Source of the DNA: Candidatus Binatia bacterium
GTDB lineage: Bacteria > Desulfobacterota > Binatia > UBA12015
DNA length: 64,000 bases
Assembly: GCA_029243485.1 (NCBI GenBank)
Contig: JAQWRY010000032.1
Coordinates: forward strand, 62,001-126,000
Direction of reading: 5' to 3'
Position numbers and translations under genes: made by a program. Within the stretch, counting starts at the first letter, position 1; the number at the start of each line of letters is the position of its first letter. Below are positions 8,744-17,974 of the stretch, in pieces. The notes beneath the pieces are model-generated. The model did no database searches and had not been told where the DNA came from. It saw only the letters and a list, made by a program, of their open reading frames with translations.

Positions 8744-8819
8744 TCCGATTCATTGGGTCTTTTCGCGTCTCGGCCGGGTTGGGACATGACGCACGTGTTG
8801 CCTAGCTCTTAGGGGAATC

Positions 8820-9425
8820 ATGACAGAAGTACGAGAGCAGTCCTCCGAACGCATTGAGCATGCAGCTACAGCTCTCTTCGCAGAGCATGGCTTCGGCGCG
8901 GTCGGAGTGCGCGACATCGCGAGGATGGCCGAGGTGCCGGTCAGCGCGATCAGCTACTACTTCGGTTCGAAAGAAGGGCTCTACCGCGAGTGTACGCGCA
9001 AGCTCACGCACGAGTTCGTCGGGGAAGCGCGGGAGAGCCTCGACTCGGGCGCGAACTTGAGCGAGTTGCTCGCGCACCACCTCGAGTTCGGGGGCGGCGA
9101 CTCGCGCTTGATCAAGATGTGGTTGGACATCCAGCTGTCCGGCGAGCCCGACGCGTGCGCGTACTCGAATCGGGAGATCCTCGGCCCGATCTGGGGGATC
9201 CTGTCCGAAGCTCTCGAGACCGATGGCGACGTGACGCTGGATCGGAGGCTCGGCGTGCTCTCGTTCTTCGGGGCCGTGATCCTCGGAGCCATCCTCACGG
9301 ACGATCAGATGGCGTCTCTCACCGAGTCGCCGCCTGCCGCGGCCCGGGAGAAGTGGCGCGACGAGATCCTCGATCGGTTCAAGGGTGCAGGCTTGGTCGT
9401 AGAGGCGCTCCAAGTCGCCAAGTAG
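8820..9425 (+). CDS. TetR-family transcriptional regulator
   Basis: 201 residues. The N-terminal ~55 residues form the TetR helix-turn-helix: IEHAATALFAEHGFGAVGVRDIA, then VSAISYYFGSKEGLY, the family's recognition-helix signature. The C-terminal ligand domain is divergent, as usual, and does not reveal the inducer. The start at 8820 follows TAGGGGAATC. It is transcribed away from the zinc alcohol dehydrogenase gene, and the palindromes between them make the dehydrogenase and itself the likely targets. Confidence 0.9.
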   Translation: MTEVREQSSERIEHAATALFAEHGFGAVGVRDIARMAEVPVSAISYYFGSKEGLYRECTRKLTHEFVGEARESLDSGANLSELLAHHLEFGGGDSRLIKMWLDIQLSGEPDACAYSNREILGPIWGILSEALETDGDVTLDRRLGVLSFFGAVILGAILTDDQMASLTESPPAAAREKWRDEILDRFKGAGLVVEALQVAK

Positions 9426-9548
9426 GTCGCGTCGGCCATCGGGTCCGACCGGACCCCAGGCGCCGATTCCAGCCTTCCCGCAGGGGGAATCCCTCAACCC
9501 CGAGTGCCCAGCACTGGCATCCGGCCTCCCGATCCGCGATGCATCAGT

Positions 9549-11114
9549 ATGCCCGCGGACGGACCGCTTCTTTCCCCCAACGAAACCCGGATTCTCGTCG
9601 CGCTCGTCGACGGCAAGGAGCGCACGGTCGAGGAGACCGCGGACGCTGCGGGGCTCGATGCCGCGCAGGTTCGTTCCGCGATCGAGAGCCTCAAGGCCCG
9701 CGGGTTCGCCGAGCTGACGCAGGAGGACATCGACCGCCTCGCGATGGCCTCGGAGCTCGGCCGACGCTTCGCCGACGTGGGCACCCCGGAGATCTGCATC
9801 CTGCGTCGCATCGAGGAGGGGGCGACCACGGTGCCGGGCTGCCAGGACGTTGCCGAGCACGATCGGCGCGCCATCGGCACGGCGTTCGGGTTTCTCAAAA
9901 AGAATGGGTACATCGAAGTCGCGGCGGGCGCGGTGTCTGTCGCGGACGGGAAGGGCGCGGATCTCGACAATGCGCTGTCGACCCTCCGTGAACTGGTAAA
10001 AGCCGGCGAAGCCGGGCTCGATTGGGACGCGTTGCCCGAGGCGTTCCGCACCCGGTACCAGCCGCGGAAGCGAGGCGGTTCCGACCCGGTCGTCGATCTG
10101 CGTGAGACGGTCACCCGGCGCTACCGACTGACGCCGTCCGGTGTTGATGCGGCAGGCCCCGCCGCGAGCGCTCTCGACGCGCCGGCTGCGCTGACGCGCG
10201 ACATGCTTCGAACCGGGGAGTGGCGCGACATCCTCTCGACCACTGGATTCCGGCCCTACCAGTTCGGTGATCCGCCGGTTCCCGTCGTCGGCCGTCGCGA
10301 CGCATACCGCGAGTTCCTGGACGTCGTGAAGCAGAAGCTCCTCTCGCTCGGTTTCGAAGAGATGGGCGGGTCCCTGGTCGAGACCGAGTTCTGGGACATG
10401 GATGCGTTGTTCCTTCCGCAGTTCCACCCGGCGCGCGAGATTCACGACGTCTACTTCGTCGACGCGGAGGGGGAGGGCTACGCGTCCGAGGAGGGGAAGG
10501 CAGACGCCGACACGATCTCTGCCGTCGCTCGGGAGCACGAGGGGGGCGGGCCTTCTGGCTCGCGCGGTTGGGGATACGAGTTCGACCACGTGCGAACGCG
10601 TCGTCTCGTACTGCGCTCACAGGGAACCGTGCTCTCCGCTCGCTGGCTCTCGAGACCGGATCTCAAGATCCCAGGCAAGTACTTCGGGATGGCGCGCTGC
10701 TTCCGTTACGACACGGTCGACTCGACGCACGCGCCCGACTTTTTCCAGGTCGAGGGCATTGTGGCTTCGGACCGCACGAGCTTCCGCCACCTGCTGGGCC
10801 TGCTCGAATTGTTCGCCGTCGAGATCGCCGGCGCCAAGAAGGTGCGATTCGTGCCGGCGTACTTCCCGTTCACGGAACCGTCGGTCGAGATCCACGTCGA
10901 GCATCCGGACCTCGGCTGGATGGAGCTCGGCGGGGCCGGCATCTTCCGCCCGGAGGTGACGAACCCGCACGGGGTGGACGTTCCCGTCATCGCCTGGGGC
11001 CTCGGCCTCGACCGGATGGCGATGATCGCTCTGGGGATCAAGGACATCCGCGAGCTCTTCACAAACAACATCCCGAACGGGCTCCAGGCTCTGCGTGACC
11101 GAGGTGCGTACTAA
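9549..11114 (+). CDS. pheS: Phenylalanyl-tRNA synthetase alpha subunit, archaeal/eukaryotic type
   Basis: 521 residues from the ATG at 9549; the frame is open to a GTG at 9504. The N-terminal ~230 residues contain winged-helix-like segments (LSPNETRILVALVDGKE) as in archaeal and eukaryotic cytosolic PheRS, instead of the coiled coil of ordinary bacterial PheS. The class II catalytic core includes motif 2 (CFRYDTVDSTHAPDFFQVEG) and motif 3 (GLGLDRMAM). It charges tRNA-Phe with phenylalanine as an (alpha-beta)2 enzyme with PheT. The stop overlaps the pheT start by one base (TAATG), indicating translational coupling. No leader peptide or attenuator is visible upstream. Confidence 0.9.
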   Translation: MPADGPLLSPNETRILVALVDGKERTVEETADAAGLDAAQVRSAIESLKARGFAELTQEDIDRLAMASELGRRFADVGTPEICILRRIEEGATTVPGCQDVAEHDRRAIGTAFGFLKKNGYIEVAAGAVSVADGKGADLDNALSTLRELVKAGEAGLDWDALPEAFRTRYQPRKRGGSDPVVDLRETVTRRYRLTPSGVDAAGPAASALDAPAALTRDMLRTGEWRDILSTTGFRPYQFGDPPVPVVGRRDAYREFLDVVKQKLLSLGFEEMGGSLVETEFWDMDALFLPQFHPAREIHDVYFVDAEGEGYASEEGKADADTISAVAREHEGGGPSGSRGWGYEFDHVRTRRLVLRSQGTVLSARWLSRPDLKIPGKYFGMARCFRYDTVDSTHAPDFFQVEGIVASDRTSFRHLLGLLELFAVEIAGAKKVRFVPAYFPFTEPSVEIHVEHPDLGWMELGGAGIFRPEVTNPHGVDVPVIAWGLGLDRMAMIALGIKDIRELFTNNIPNGLQALRDRGAY

Positions 11115-12907
11115 TGCCGACCATCGATGTGAGCCTGTCGGACCTCTGCTCGCTAGTCGGCACCAAGATGACCGTCGATGAACTCGACCACCGCCTCGAG
11201 TGGGTGAAGGGTGAGTTGAAGCGCGGCGAGAGCGACGAGGAGCTTCGGGTCGAGCTGCAGGACACGAACCGTCCGGATCTCTGGTGCATCGAAGGCATCG
11301 CCCGCCAGATCCGCTTCTCCCTCGAGCAGACCCGCGACTGGCGCGACGACTACGGCTTCTTCGAGCGGCACGCCGCACTCGCCGGCCGGATCGAGGTCGA
11401 CGCCTCAGTGGAGAAGGTGCGGCCCTACGTCTCCGGCTTCGTCGCGCGCGGTTGGACCGTGGACGACGCCGGGTTGCGGGCCTTCATTCAAGCGCAGGAG
11501 ACGCTGTCCCAAAACTACGGTCGCAAGCGCGCGACCCTCGCGATCGGCATCTACGACGGCAAGAGCGTCGAGTTCCCGATTTCGTATCGGGCGGTGCCGA
11601 TGGATGACGCCGCGAGCGCGTTCGTGCCTCTCCCGCCCGCAGGTGAACTGCCCGACGAGGTCCCCGCCGGCCGCTGGAAGGAAGCTTGGACGCCAGGGGA
11701 GATCCTGCGCGATCATCCGACGGGCCGAGAGTACCAGTCCGCGATTTCCGGCGACCTCGCCCCGATACTCACCGACGCGCGCGGCGAGGTTCTCTCGTTC
11801 CCGCCGATCATCAACTCGGCCTCCCTCGGTCGAGTAGTCGTGGGGATGGATGAGCTGTTCGTCGAGGTCACGGGTGCGACCCTCGATCAAGTGCTGCTGG
11901 CGGCGAACATCCTGGCGGCCAACATGCGCGACCGGGGAGCCGAGATTCTCCCGGTGTCCACGCGTTACTCGTACGATACGCCCCGTGGCCGTGACGTGAT
12001 CGCGCCACACCCGTTGAATGAAAAGCGGGTTCTGGCGCTGCCGCTCGAACGGTTCCGGACGTTGCTAGGTGAGCCGGAGATCGCGGCCGGAGAGGTCGCG
12101 TCGGCTTTGCACGCCTATGGCCTCGACGTTCGGTCCGAGAGCGATCACCTCCGAGTCGAGGCGCCGCCCTATCGTGCGGACTACTTGCACGAAGTCGATG
12201 CCGTCGAGGACTACGCGATCAGTCGCGGCTACGACACGTTCAGCGCGAAGATGCCTGAGGAGTTCACGGTCGGTCGACTCCTGCCGCTCACGGATCTGGT
12301 TGATCGCGCGCGCGATCGTATGATCGGATACGGCTTCGAGGAAGCCATCAGCAACATTCTGACCGCGCCGCACATGCTGCGCACTGCAATGAACCTCACC
12401 GACGAGTTCGACGGCATTCCGGGGCTGCACGGTGGCCGTCTCGTGCAGATCGCGAACGTCATGAACGAGAACTACGCCTGTCTGCGGGATTGGGTCCTTC
12501 CGTCCTTGCTGGAGGTCGAGAGTCACAGTGCCGGCGCCGTGTATCCCCACTACGTCTTCGAGGCGGGGGAGGTCGCGGTGGTGGACGACCAAGCGGCGCT
12601 CGGGTCACGGACCGAACAGCGGATCGGGGCCCTCCTCGCGCACGAGAAGGCGAGCTTCACCGAAGCGCAGTCGTACCTCTACGTCCTTCTCGGTCATCTC
12701 GGCATCGAAGGCGTTCGGCTCGAGGCGACGGAGCATCCGAGTTTCCTGCCAGGCCGGGTGGCGACGGTGAACGTGCCCGGTCAGGATCGCCCGGTCGGGC
12801 TGCTGGGTGAGCTTCATCCCGAAGTGCTCGCCGGCGATGAGGGCTTCGGGGTTCGTGTACCGTGCGCCGCGTTCGAGCTCTCGTTGGCCCGGTTCGTCGA
12901 GGACTGA
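11114..12907 (+). CDS. pheT: Phenylalanyl-tRNA synthetase beta subunit, archaeal/eukaryotic type
   Basis: 597 residues, well short of the ~800 of canonical bacterial PheT. It starts directly with the B1-like region (MPTIDVSLSDLCSLVG) and lacks the EMAP/OB-fold tRNA-binding extension and the C-terminal anticodon-binding domain of the bacterial form. B3/B4 and B5 segments and the class-II-like domain follow. Editing of misacylated Tyr-tRNA resides in the B3/B4 region of the family. The ATG at 11114 overlaps the pheS stop. The pair is therefore an operonic archaeal-type PheRS, a configuration known in spirochaetes and attributed there to horizontal transfer. Confidence 0.9.
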   Translation: MPTIDVSLSDLCSLVGTKMTVDELDHRLEWVKGELKRGESDEELRVELQDTNRPDLWCIEGIARQIRFSLEQTRDWRDDYGFFERHAALAGRIEVDASVEKVRPYVSGFVARGWTVDDAGLRAFIQAQETLSQNYGRKRATLAIGIYDGKSVEFPISYRAVPMDDAASAFVPLPPAGELPDEVPAGRWKEAWTPGEILRDHPTGREYQSAISGDLAPILTDARGEVLSFPPIINSASLGRVVVGMDELFVEVTGATLDQVLLAANILAANMRDRGAEILPVSTRYSYDTPRGRDVIAPHPLNEKRVLALPLERFRTLLGEPEIAAGEVASALHAYGLDVRSESDHLRVEAPPYRADYLHEVDAVEDYAISRGYDTFSAKMPEEFTVGRLLPLTDLVDRARDRMIGYGFEEAISNILTAPHMLRTAMNLTDEFDGIPGLHGGRLVQIANVMNENYACLRDWVLPSLLEVESHSAGAVYPHYVFEAGEVAVVDDQAALGSRTEQRIGALLAHEKASFTEAQSYLYVLLGHLGIEGVRLEATEHPSFLPGRVATVNVPGQDRPVGLLGELHPEVLAGDEGFGVRVPCAAFELSLARFVED

Positions 12908-12909
12908 GT

Positions 12910-15279
12910 TCACGCCGGCTCGACCGCGACCCCGGTCGCGATGATGTCCTGCTGGGAGAGGGTGCGTCGCTCGCCGGTGATCTGGAACGTGCCCTCGGAT
13001 CGGATGTCTTCGGAAGACGCGCCGATCCGGACGCGAATCTCGCCGGGCTCGATCGAGAACTGCATCGCACGGTCGAAGAAGGCGAGTTGGCTCATGTCGA
13101 GCGTAAAGCGAACTCGACGCTGGTCCCCGGGGTCGAGCGGGATTCGCGCGAATCCGGCAAGCTGCTGAATCGGCCGCGTCACACTGGCAATCGGGTCGGA
13201 CACGTAGAGCTGAACGACTTCGTCGCTCGACCGTTTGCCCGTGTTGCGGACGACGACCGAGACCTCGAGCGATGCGTCCGCCGCGACGGTCTGCGCCTCG
13301 AGCTCAATCTCTCCGTACTCGAACCGTGTGTAGGAGAGCCCGTGGCCGAACGGGAACAGCGGGCTCGCGACCAGGTCGGAGTAGTCCGCCTTGAACCCGA
13401 TGACGTCTCCGGCACTCCACTTGCGGTTGTAGTACAGCGGCACCTGGCCGACGTTTCGAGGGAGCGTCACCGGCAGTCGTCCCGAGGGGGAGATTTTCCC
13501 GAACAGAACGTCGGCGATGGCATTGCCGCCTTCTTCTCCGGGGAGCCAGCATTCGAGAACGGCGGGCACGCATTCCGCGATGCCAGGAAGGGCGAACGCG
13601 CGCCCGTTGACCAGAGCGACCACGGTCGGCGTTCCGGTTGCGCGCACTTCGTCGACGAGGCGCTGCTGGAGGCCGGTGAGTCCCAGGTCGGCTGCGTCGC
13701 GGAACTCCCCGCTCGTGCATCCGGGCATCAATCCGGAGCGCCCGCCGACGAAGACGACGGCAACGTCGGCGCTGCGTGCGGCTTCAACGGCTTTCGCGAT
13801 CCCCGTGTCCTTGTCGGATAGGATCCCGCAGCCGCGTTCGTGAACGACCTCGGTCGCCTGCGAGACAGCCGACCGGATGCCCTCGAGCGGCGTCACGGTG
13901 GGAGGGAAGAAGGCGCCCGCGCCGAACGAGACCGCGTCCGGGCGGGGCAGAATGCCGCCGGCGTCGTCGTCCGCCGAGCGGTAGATGATCTCGAGGTGCG
14001 CCGGGTAGTGGTAGTCCCCCTGAAGGAGGCGAACGTCGTCTGCGCAGGGCCCGAGCACGGCGATTCTGCCGAGGCTCGGAGAGAGTGGCAGGAGCTCACC
14101 CTCATTCTTCAAAAGGACGATCGACTTTTGCGCGAGCTCGCGCGCGAGGCTCCGCGCCTCGGGGGTCTGGTAGACCTCGCTCGCGCGTTCCGCGTCGACG
14201 TACGGGTTCTCGAACAGTCCGAGAACGAATTTCAGCTTGAGTAGACGGCCGGCGGCTCGGTCGACGTCTTCCATCGACAGCTCGCCGCGTTCGATCAGTC
14301 CCGGGATTTCGGAGTAGCAGTCGAGCATCGGTAGCTCGACGTCGAGTCCCGCGCGGAGGGACATCTGCGCGGCCTCGGACTTGTCGGCGGCCACGCGGTG
14401 CGAGCTGATCAGGAGGGCGGTCGTGAAGTAGTCGGCGACGACGCATCCGTCGAACCCGAGCTCATCTCGCAAGAGGTCGTTCAGGATTGCGGAGGAGCCA
14501 CCGCAGGGCAGTCCGTCCACGTCGTTGTACGCGTTCATCACCGAGAGGATTCCCGCGTCCTGGATCATGGCGAGGAAGGGGCGGGCGAAGACTTCCCGGA
14601 GTTCCCGTGCGCCGATCTGTGCGGGCTTGTGATTGTGTCCGCCCTCGGAGAGGCCGTAGCCGAGGAAGTGTTTCGCGGTGGCGGCGATGCCCTCGCGGAC
14701 GTCGGTACCCTGGATTCCCTTCACATAGGCAACGGCCAGGCGACCAGTCAGGTACGGATCCTCTCCGTATGTCTCTTCGAGGCGGCCCCAGCGGGGGTCG
14801 CGCGCGATGTCGACGACCGGCGCGAGTGTTTGGCGTGCTCCGACGGCGAGCATTTGGCGACGGATCACGTCGGCCATTCGCTCTAGGAGTTCGGGATCCC
14901 AGGTGCTGGCTAGGCCGATGGCCTGTGGGAACTGGTCGGCGTCGCGAGCGGTGAAGCCGGCGGTGCTCTCCTCGTGCACCAGCGCGGGGATGCCGAGTCG
15001 GGTTTTCTCGACGAGGAAGCGTTGGATCGCGTTGGCGTAGTTCGCGCTCTCGACGGGCCGGAGGCCCGTCGAGGCTCCGATGCGGGTGACGTGGCCTGCG
15101 CCGTCTGCGAGCCGCCGCCGGGCCCGATCCTCTGAGAACGCGCCGTCGGCTGCCAGCGTCGTAGACCAGGCACATCCGAGCTGAGCGACCTTCTCGGGGA
15201 GGCTCATCCGAGCGAGCAGGTCCTCGACGCGGCGGTCGGGGGAGAGAGCAGGGTCACGGTATGCAGGGATGCTGACCAT
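12910..15279 (-). CDS. Glycoside hydrolase family 3 beta-glucosidase/xylosidase
   Basis: 789 residues, the standard length for three-domain GH3 enzymes. The N-terminal barrel carries the Lys-His pair in TAKHF (203-204) and the nucleophile motif CVVADYF (Asp283). The alpha/beta sandwich domain (GGRSGLMPG region) and a C-terminal fibronectin-III-like domain (GEIRVRIGASSEDI near the end) follow. It cleaves terminal beta-linked sugars from oligosaccharides. There is no signal peptide, so it is probably cytoplasmic. Its stop is 2 bases from that of pheT on the other strand. The substrate cannot be decided from sequence. Confidence 0.92.
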   Translation of the reverse strand: MVSIPAYRDPALSPDRRVEDLLARMSLPEKVAQLGCAWSTTLAADGAFSEDRARRRLADGAGHVTRIGASTGLRPVESANYANAIQRFLVEKTRLGIPALVHEESTAGFTARDADQFPQAIGLASTWDPELLERMADVIRRQMLAVGARQTLAPVVDIARDPRWGRLEETYGEDPYLTGRLAVAYVKGIQGTDVREGIAATAKHFLGYGLSEGGHNHKPAQIGARELREVFARPFLAMIQDAGILSVMNAYNDVDGLPCGGSSAILNDLLRDELGFDGCVVADYFTTALLISSHRVAADKSEAAQMSLRAGLDVELPMLDCYSEIPGLIERGELSMEDVDRAAGRLLKLKFVLGLFENPYVDAERASEVYQTPEARSLARELAQKSIVLLKNEGELLPLSPSLGRIAVLGPCADDVRLLQGDYHYPAHLEIIYRSADDDAGGILPRPDAVSFGAGAFFPPTVTPLEGIRSAVSQATEVVHERGCGILSDKDTGIAKAVEAARSADVAVVFVGGRSGLMPGCTSGEFRDAADLGLTGLQQRLVDEVRATGTPTVVALVNGRAFALPGIAECVPAVLECWLPGEEGGNAIADVLFGKISPSGRLPVTLPRNVGQVPLYYNRKWSAGDVIGFKADYSDLVASPLFPFGHGLSYTRFEYGEIELEAQTVAADASLEVSVVVRNTGKRSSDEVVQLYVSDPIASVTRPIQQLAGFARIPLDPGDQRRVRFTLDMSQLAFFDRAMQFSIEPGEIRVRIGASSEDIRSEGTFQITGERRTLSQQDIIATGVAVEPA

Positions 15280-15593
15280 GCCATGCCTCTATCCAAAGAT
15301 GGCCCGCGTTTCGATCACCGGTTGTCACGCCCGCGGCCCAAACGCCGGATTCGGCCGAGTGTTCGTCCCAGGAGTGCCGATGGATCTGGCATGGCTGTTG
15401 TGACGTTCAGTCCCTCGTGAACGAAGAGATGAGTGTCCAGAAACGTCCGACCGAGGCGCGAGTGCACTGGCGCGGCATGAGGATGGGCTTCCTCACGGGC
15501 GACCTAGAAGAGAAGTCCTTGGCGGAGGCACTCGAAGCGGCGGCTGCGGTGGGGAAAGCCTAGCGTGCCGCCGCTCGCGCGGTTTCGGGAGAA
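15280..15593. other. Intergenic region with one possible 48-codon ORF (15417-15563, plus)
   Basis: 314 bases between the GH3 start and the exporter adaptor stop. A short plus-strand frame runs from a GTG at 15417 (or an ATG at 15429) to TAG at 15561-15563. Its sequence, with MRMGFLTGDLEEKSLAEALE, looks protein-like and ends in an amphipathic Ala/Glu helix, but it matches no family I recognise and may be a relic. The GH3 promoter should also be here; I see no clear boxes. Confidence 0.3.
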
Positions 15594-16793
15594 CTAGCCT
15601 TCGACGGCCGTGACGGATTGGCCGTTTCGAAGCGCGGTGCTGCTCGTGACGACGGCCTCGCCACCGGTGAGGCCGCTCGCGACGCGCGTGCGTCCGTCCC
15701 CCCTGCCGGCGACTTCGATGTCAACTCGGCTCGTCTGGCCGCCGACGACGCGCCATACGAAGGACGTTCCGTTCTCCGTGCGGACTGCGGAGTTGGGGAT
15801 CCAGACGGTCGGAGCTGCGTTGGGCGATGCGGGCTCGGCTTCCTTCGCCAGGAAGGTCACGCGGGCGCTCATGTCGGGTAAGAGGCGATCGTCGGGCTGC
15901 TGGATCTGGACCTCCACGCGCAGCGTGCCTTTCTGTCGGTTGACCTGCGGGTAAAGCTTCACGACGCGGGCGTCGTACTTCGCATCCGGGTACGCGTCGG
16001 GAGCGACGACGGCGCGGCCACCGAGGGCGACCCGGTTCAAGTCGGCTTCGTTCACGTCGACCTCTGCGCGCATGTCGCTCAAGTTCGCGAGGCGGACGAG
16101 GTCGCCCGAGCCGGCGAACCCGCCGGGGACGGCGATCTCGCCGACCTCCTTCAGCTTGGCCAGGACCACTCCTTGGGTCGGTGCGCGTAGAGTCGTGTAC
16201 TCGAGGTTTACCTGTGCCTGCTCGACTTGAGCCTCGAGCTGGACGACGGTGGCCTGTGCGACGGCTTCCTTGTTCTTCAGGATGTCGAACTCCTGCATCG
16301 ACAGGATCTTGCCGGTTCGAAGGGCGTCGCCGCGACGTAGCTCCGATTGAGCGAGTCCGAGGTTCGCGTGTGCCACCGAGAGCGCCGCCTCGGCGCTTCG
16401 CAGCGCGGCGCGATAGTCCCGGTCGTCGAGCTGGACCAGGGCGTCATTCTCCGAGACGCTCTGGCCCTCTTCAATGAAGTAGCGCTCGATTCGTCCCGGA
16501 ACGCGGACACCTACGGACACGTAGCGGTCGCCAGTCACGACGTAGCCGGAGCCGGAGAGGCCCGGCAGACCACTCGCCGCGCCGGGCTGGACGACCTTGG
16601 CGTACCCGATCTGAACTTCCTCGGCCTCGTTCGTAGCGTACCATCCGAACCCCGCCACGATGACGACCGCGACGATCGCGACGAGGATCCAGATTCGTCG
16701 CGCGCCGCTTTTGGGCTTCCGTGTCCGATCCCCCGAGGCGATCTTCAGGGACGCGAGCTCGGAGCTCAGGGGGGTGTTCGGGGGTGTCGACAT
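15594..16793 (-). CDS. HlyD/MacA-type periplasmic adaptor of ABC exporter
   Basis: 399 residues. One N-terminal transmembrane helix (IWILVAIVAVVIVAGFGWY, near residues 33-51) is followed by a barrel-sandwich segment (VPGRIERYFIEEGQSVSENDALVQLDDRDY), a helical hairpin of Ala/Leu/Glu repeats (~residues 115-180) and beta-barrel domains. This is the membrane-fusion-protein architecture that links an inner-membrane ABC transporter to an outer-membrane channel. Its ATG overlaps the upstream permease stop by 4 bases, and it is the last gene of the operon. No TolC-like gene is nearby. The open frame upstream of 16793 is a shadow of the permease gene. Confidence 0.88.
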   Translation of the reverse strand: MSTPPNTPLSSELASLKIASGDRTRKPKSGARRIWILVAIVAVVIVAGFGWYATNEAEEVQIGYAKVVQPGAASGLPGLSGSGYVVTGDRYVSVGVRVPGRIERYFIEEGQSVSENDALVQLDDRDYRAALRSAEAALSVAHANLGLAQSELRRGDALRTGKILSMQEFDILKNKEAVAQATVVQLEAQVEQAQVNLEYTTLRAPTQGVVLAKLKEVGEIAVPGGFAGSGDLVRLANLSDMRAEVDVNEADLNRVALGGRAVVAPDAYPDAKYDARVVKLYPQVNRQKGTLRVEVQIQQPDDRLLPDMSARVTFLAKEAEPASPNAAPTVWIPNSAVRTENGTSFVWRVVGGQTSRVDIEVAGRGDGRTRVASGLTGGEAVVTSSTALRNGQSVTAVEG

Positions 16794-17974
16794 CAGGCCT
16801 TCCGTAGCGCTTCTATCGGAGCGAGTCGCGCTGCGCGCCACGCGGGGCCGAAACCGGAAGCCATGCCGATTGCGAGGGAGAGAACGAGTGCGCCAATCAG
16901 GTTCCCGCCGTCGACCGAGACGTGGATCAGGCTCGTCGTGAAGGTTTCGGCGCTCATGGCGACACCGCCGAGCGCAGAGCTCAGGACTTCGGCTGCGATG
17001 ATCGCGCCGACGGCGCCGAGGAGGAAGCCGATGAGGGCCAGAAAGACGGCCTCGGCTTGGAAAGCCCAGAGGATCGAGCCGCGGGAGAATCCGAGGGCGC
17101 GGAGAGTCCCGATCTCGGCGGTCCGCGTCTGCACGGCTGCGTACATCGTATTCGCCGCACCGAAGGAGGCACCGACCCCGGCCAGGATCGCGACGGCGAC
17201 GACGATGATGTAGAGCGTTCCGGACGCAGTGGACTGCTCGGCGTAGTAGAGCAGCTCTGCCTGTGCATCCAGGGCGTACCGGGGGTCGTCGTCGATCCGG
17301 CGCTCGAGCGCGTCCATGTCGGCCTTCGATGCGGCGCGGATTCGGACGCCGGAGAAGGGCATCGTTCGTTTGGCGTCGTTTGCGAGCTCGCGCACGTCGA
17401 CCCACACCTCGCTCTCGAACGAGGTCGAGTTGGCATCGAAGATTCCGACGACCTTCCACCGGCCGCGCCCGAACTCGATCTCGCTGCCCAGCTCCGCGCC
17501 TTCGTATCGGTTTGCGACACCGCGCCCGATGATGGCTTCGCCTGCGCTGGGCTCGAACATCCGCCCGTCGTTGATCTGGACCTGGTGATGGACGTCGAGA
17601 GCCACGCGCTCGACCCCGCGCACGAGAACGTTCTCCCGGCCACCGTCACGGGTGCGGAAGAAGGGCTGCACGACGAGCTCGGGCGAGATCATGGGAGCGT
17701 TGTCTTCGCCGCGCCGCGCGATGCCGTCCAGGTAGCGCACGGCCTGGAAGGCCTCGAGGGGCATCTGGCTGGATCCGTCGTTGTCCGAGCCTTTGCGAAG
17801 GACGATCAGGTTCAGCTCGTGTCCGGTCTCGGTGAACGTACGCTGCATGCTCGAGATCAGCCCCATGAGAAGGGTGCATGCGAGCACGACGAGTGCGATG
17901 ACGCTCGCCGTGAGGAGGCTCCGCATGGGGCGCGCCCGCACGTTCCGCCAGCTGTAGGAGAGGGGCAGCGTCAT
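16793..17974 (-). CDS. FtsX/MacB-family ABC transporter permease (second)
   Basis: 393 residues. An N-terminal helix (SLLTASVIALVVLACTLLMG) is followed by a ~220-residue periplasmic domain, then three C-terminal helices with the FtsX signature around AEIGTLRALGFSRGSILWAF. This topology is that of MacB/LolCE-type mechanotransmission permeases, which drive substrates from the periplasmic side outwards rather than across the inner membrane. It overlaps the preceding permease stop by 4 bases and the adaptor start by 4 bases, indicating a translationally coupled unit with two unequal permeases, probably a heterodimer. Confidence 0.88.
   Translation of the reverse strand: MTLPLSYSWRNVRARPMRSLLTASVIALVVLACTLLMGLISSMQRTFTETGHELNLIVLRKGSDNDGSSQMPLEAFQAVRYLDGIARRGEDNAPMISPELVVQPFFRTRDGGRENVLVRGVERVALDVHHQVQINDGRMFEPSAGEAIIGRGVANRYEGAELGSEIEFGRGRWKVVGIFDANSTSFESEVWVDVRELANDAKRTMPFSGVRIRAASKADMDALERRIDDDPRYALDAQAELLYYAEQSTASGTLYIIVVAVAILAGVGASFGAANTMYAAVQTRTAEIGTLRALGFSRGSILWAFQAEAVFLALIGFLLGAVGAIIAAEVLSSALGGVAMSAETFTTSLIHVSVDGGNLIGALVLSLAIGMASGFGPAWRAARLAPIEALRKA

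Larger units (their letters stand above)
8457..8819. promoter_or_regulatory. Divergent regulatory region between dehydrogenase and TetR genes
   Basis: 363 bases with no gene of its own. It contains a 9-bp inverted repeat at 8645-8673, a second palindrome at 8730-8743 and a direct repeat of CTAGTTCG at 8560-8567 and 8588-8595. A run of seven A lies near 8480, just upstream of the dehydrogenase start. The arrangement is typical of a TetR-family repressor controlling itself and a divergent target. I could not place sigma-70 boxes with confidence. Confidence 0.5.

Noticed and set aside
8802-10589. A 595-codon minus-strand frame opposite TetR and pheS
   Set aside because: Antisense shadow of a GC-rich coding region; the plus strand carries the helix-turn-helix and class II synthetase motifs.
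16794-17459. N-terminal extension of the first exporter adaptor
   Set aside because: It overlaps the permease gene in another frame and has shadow composition; the ATGA overlap at 16793 is the natural start.
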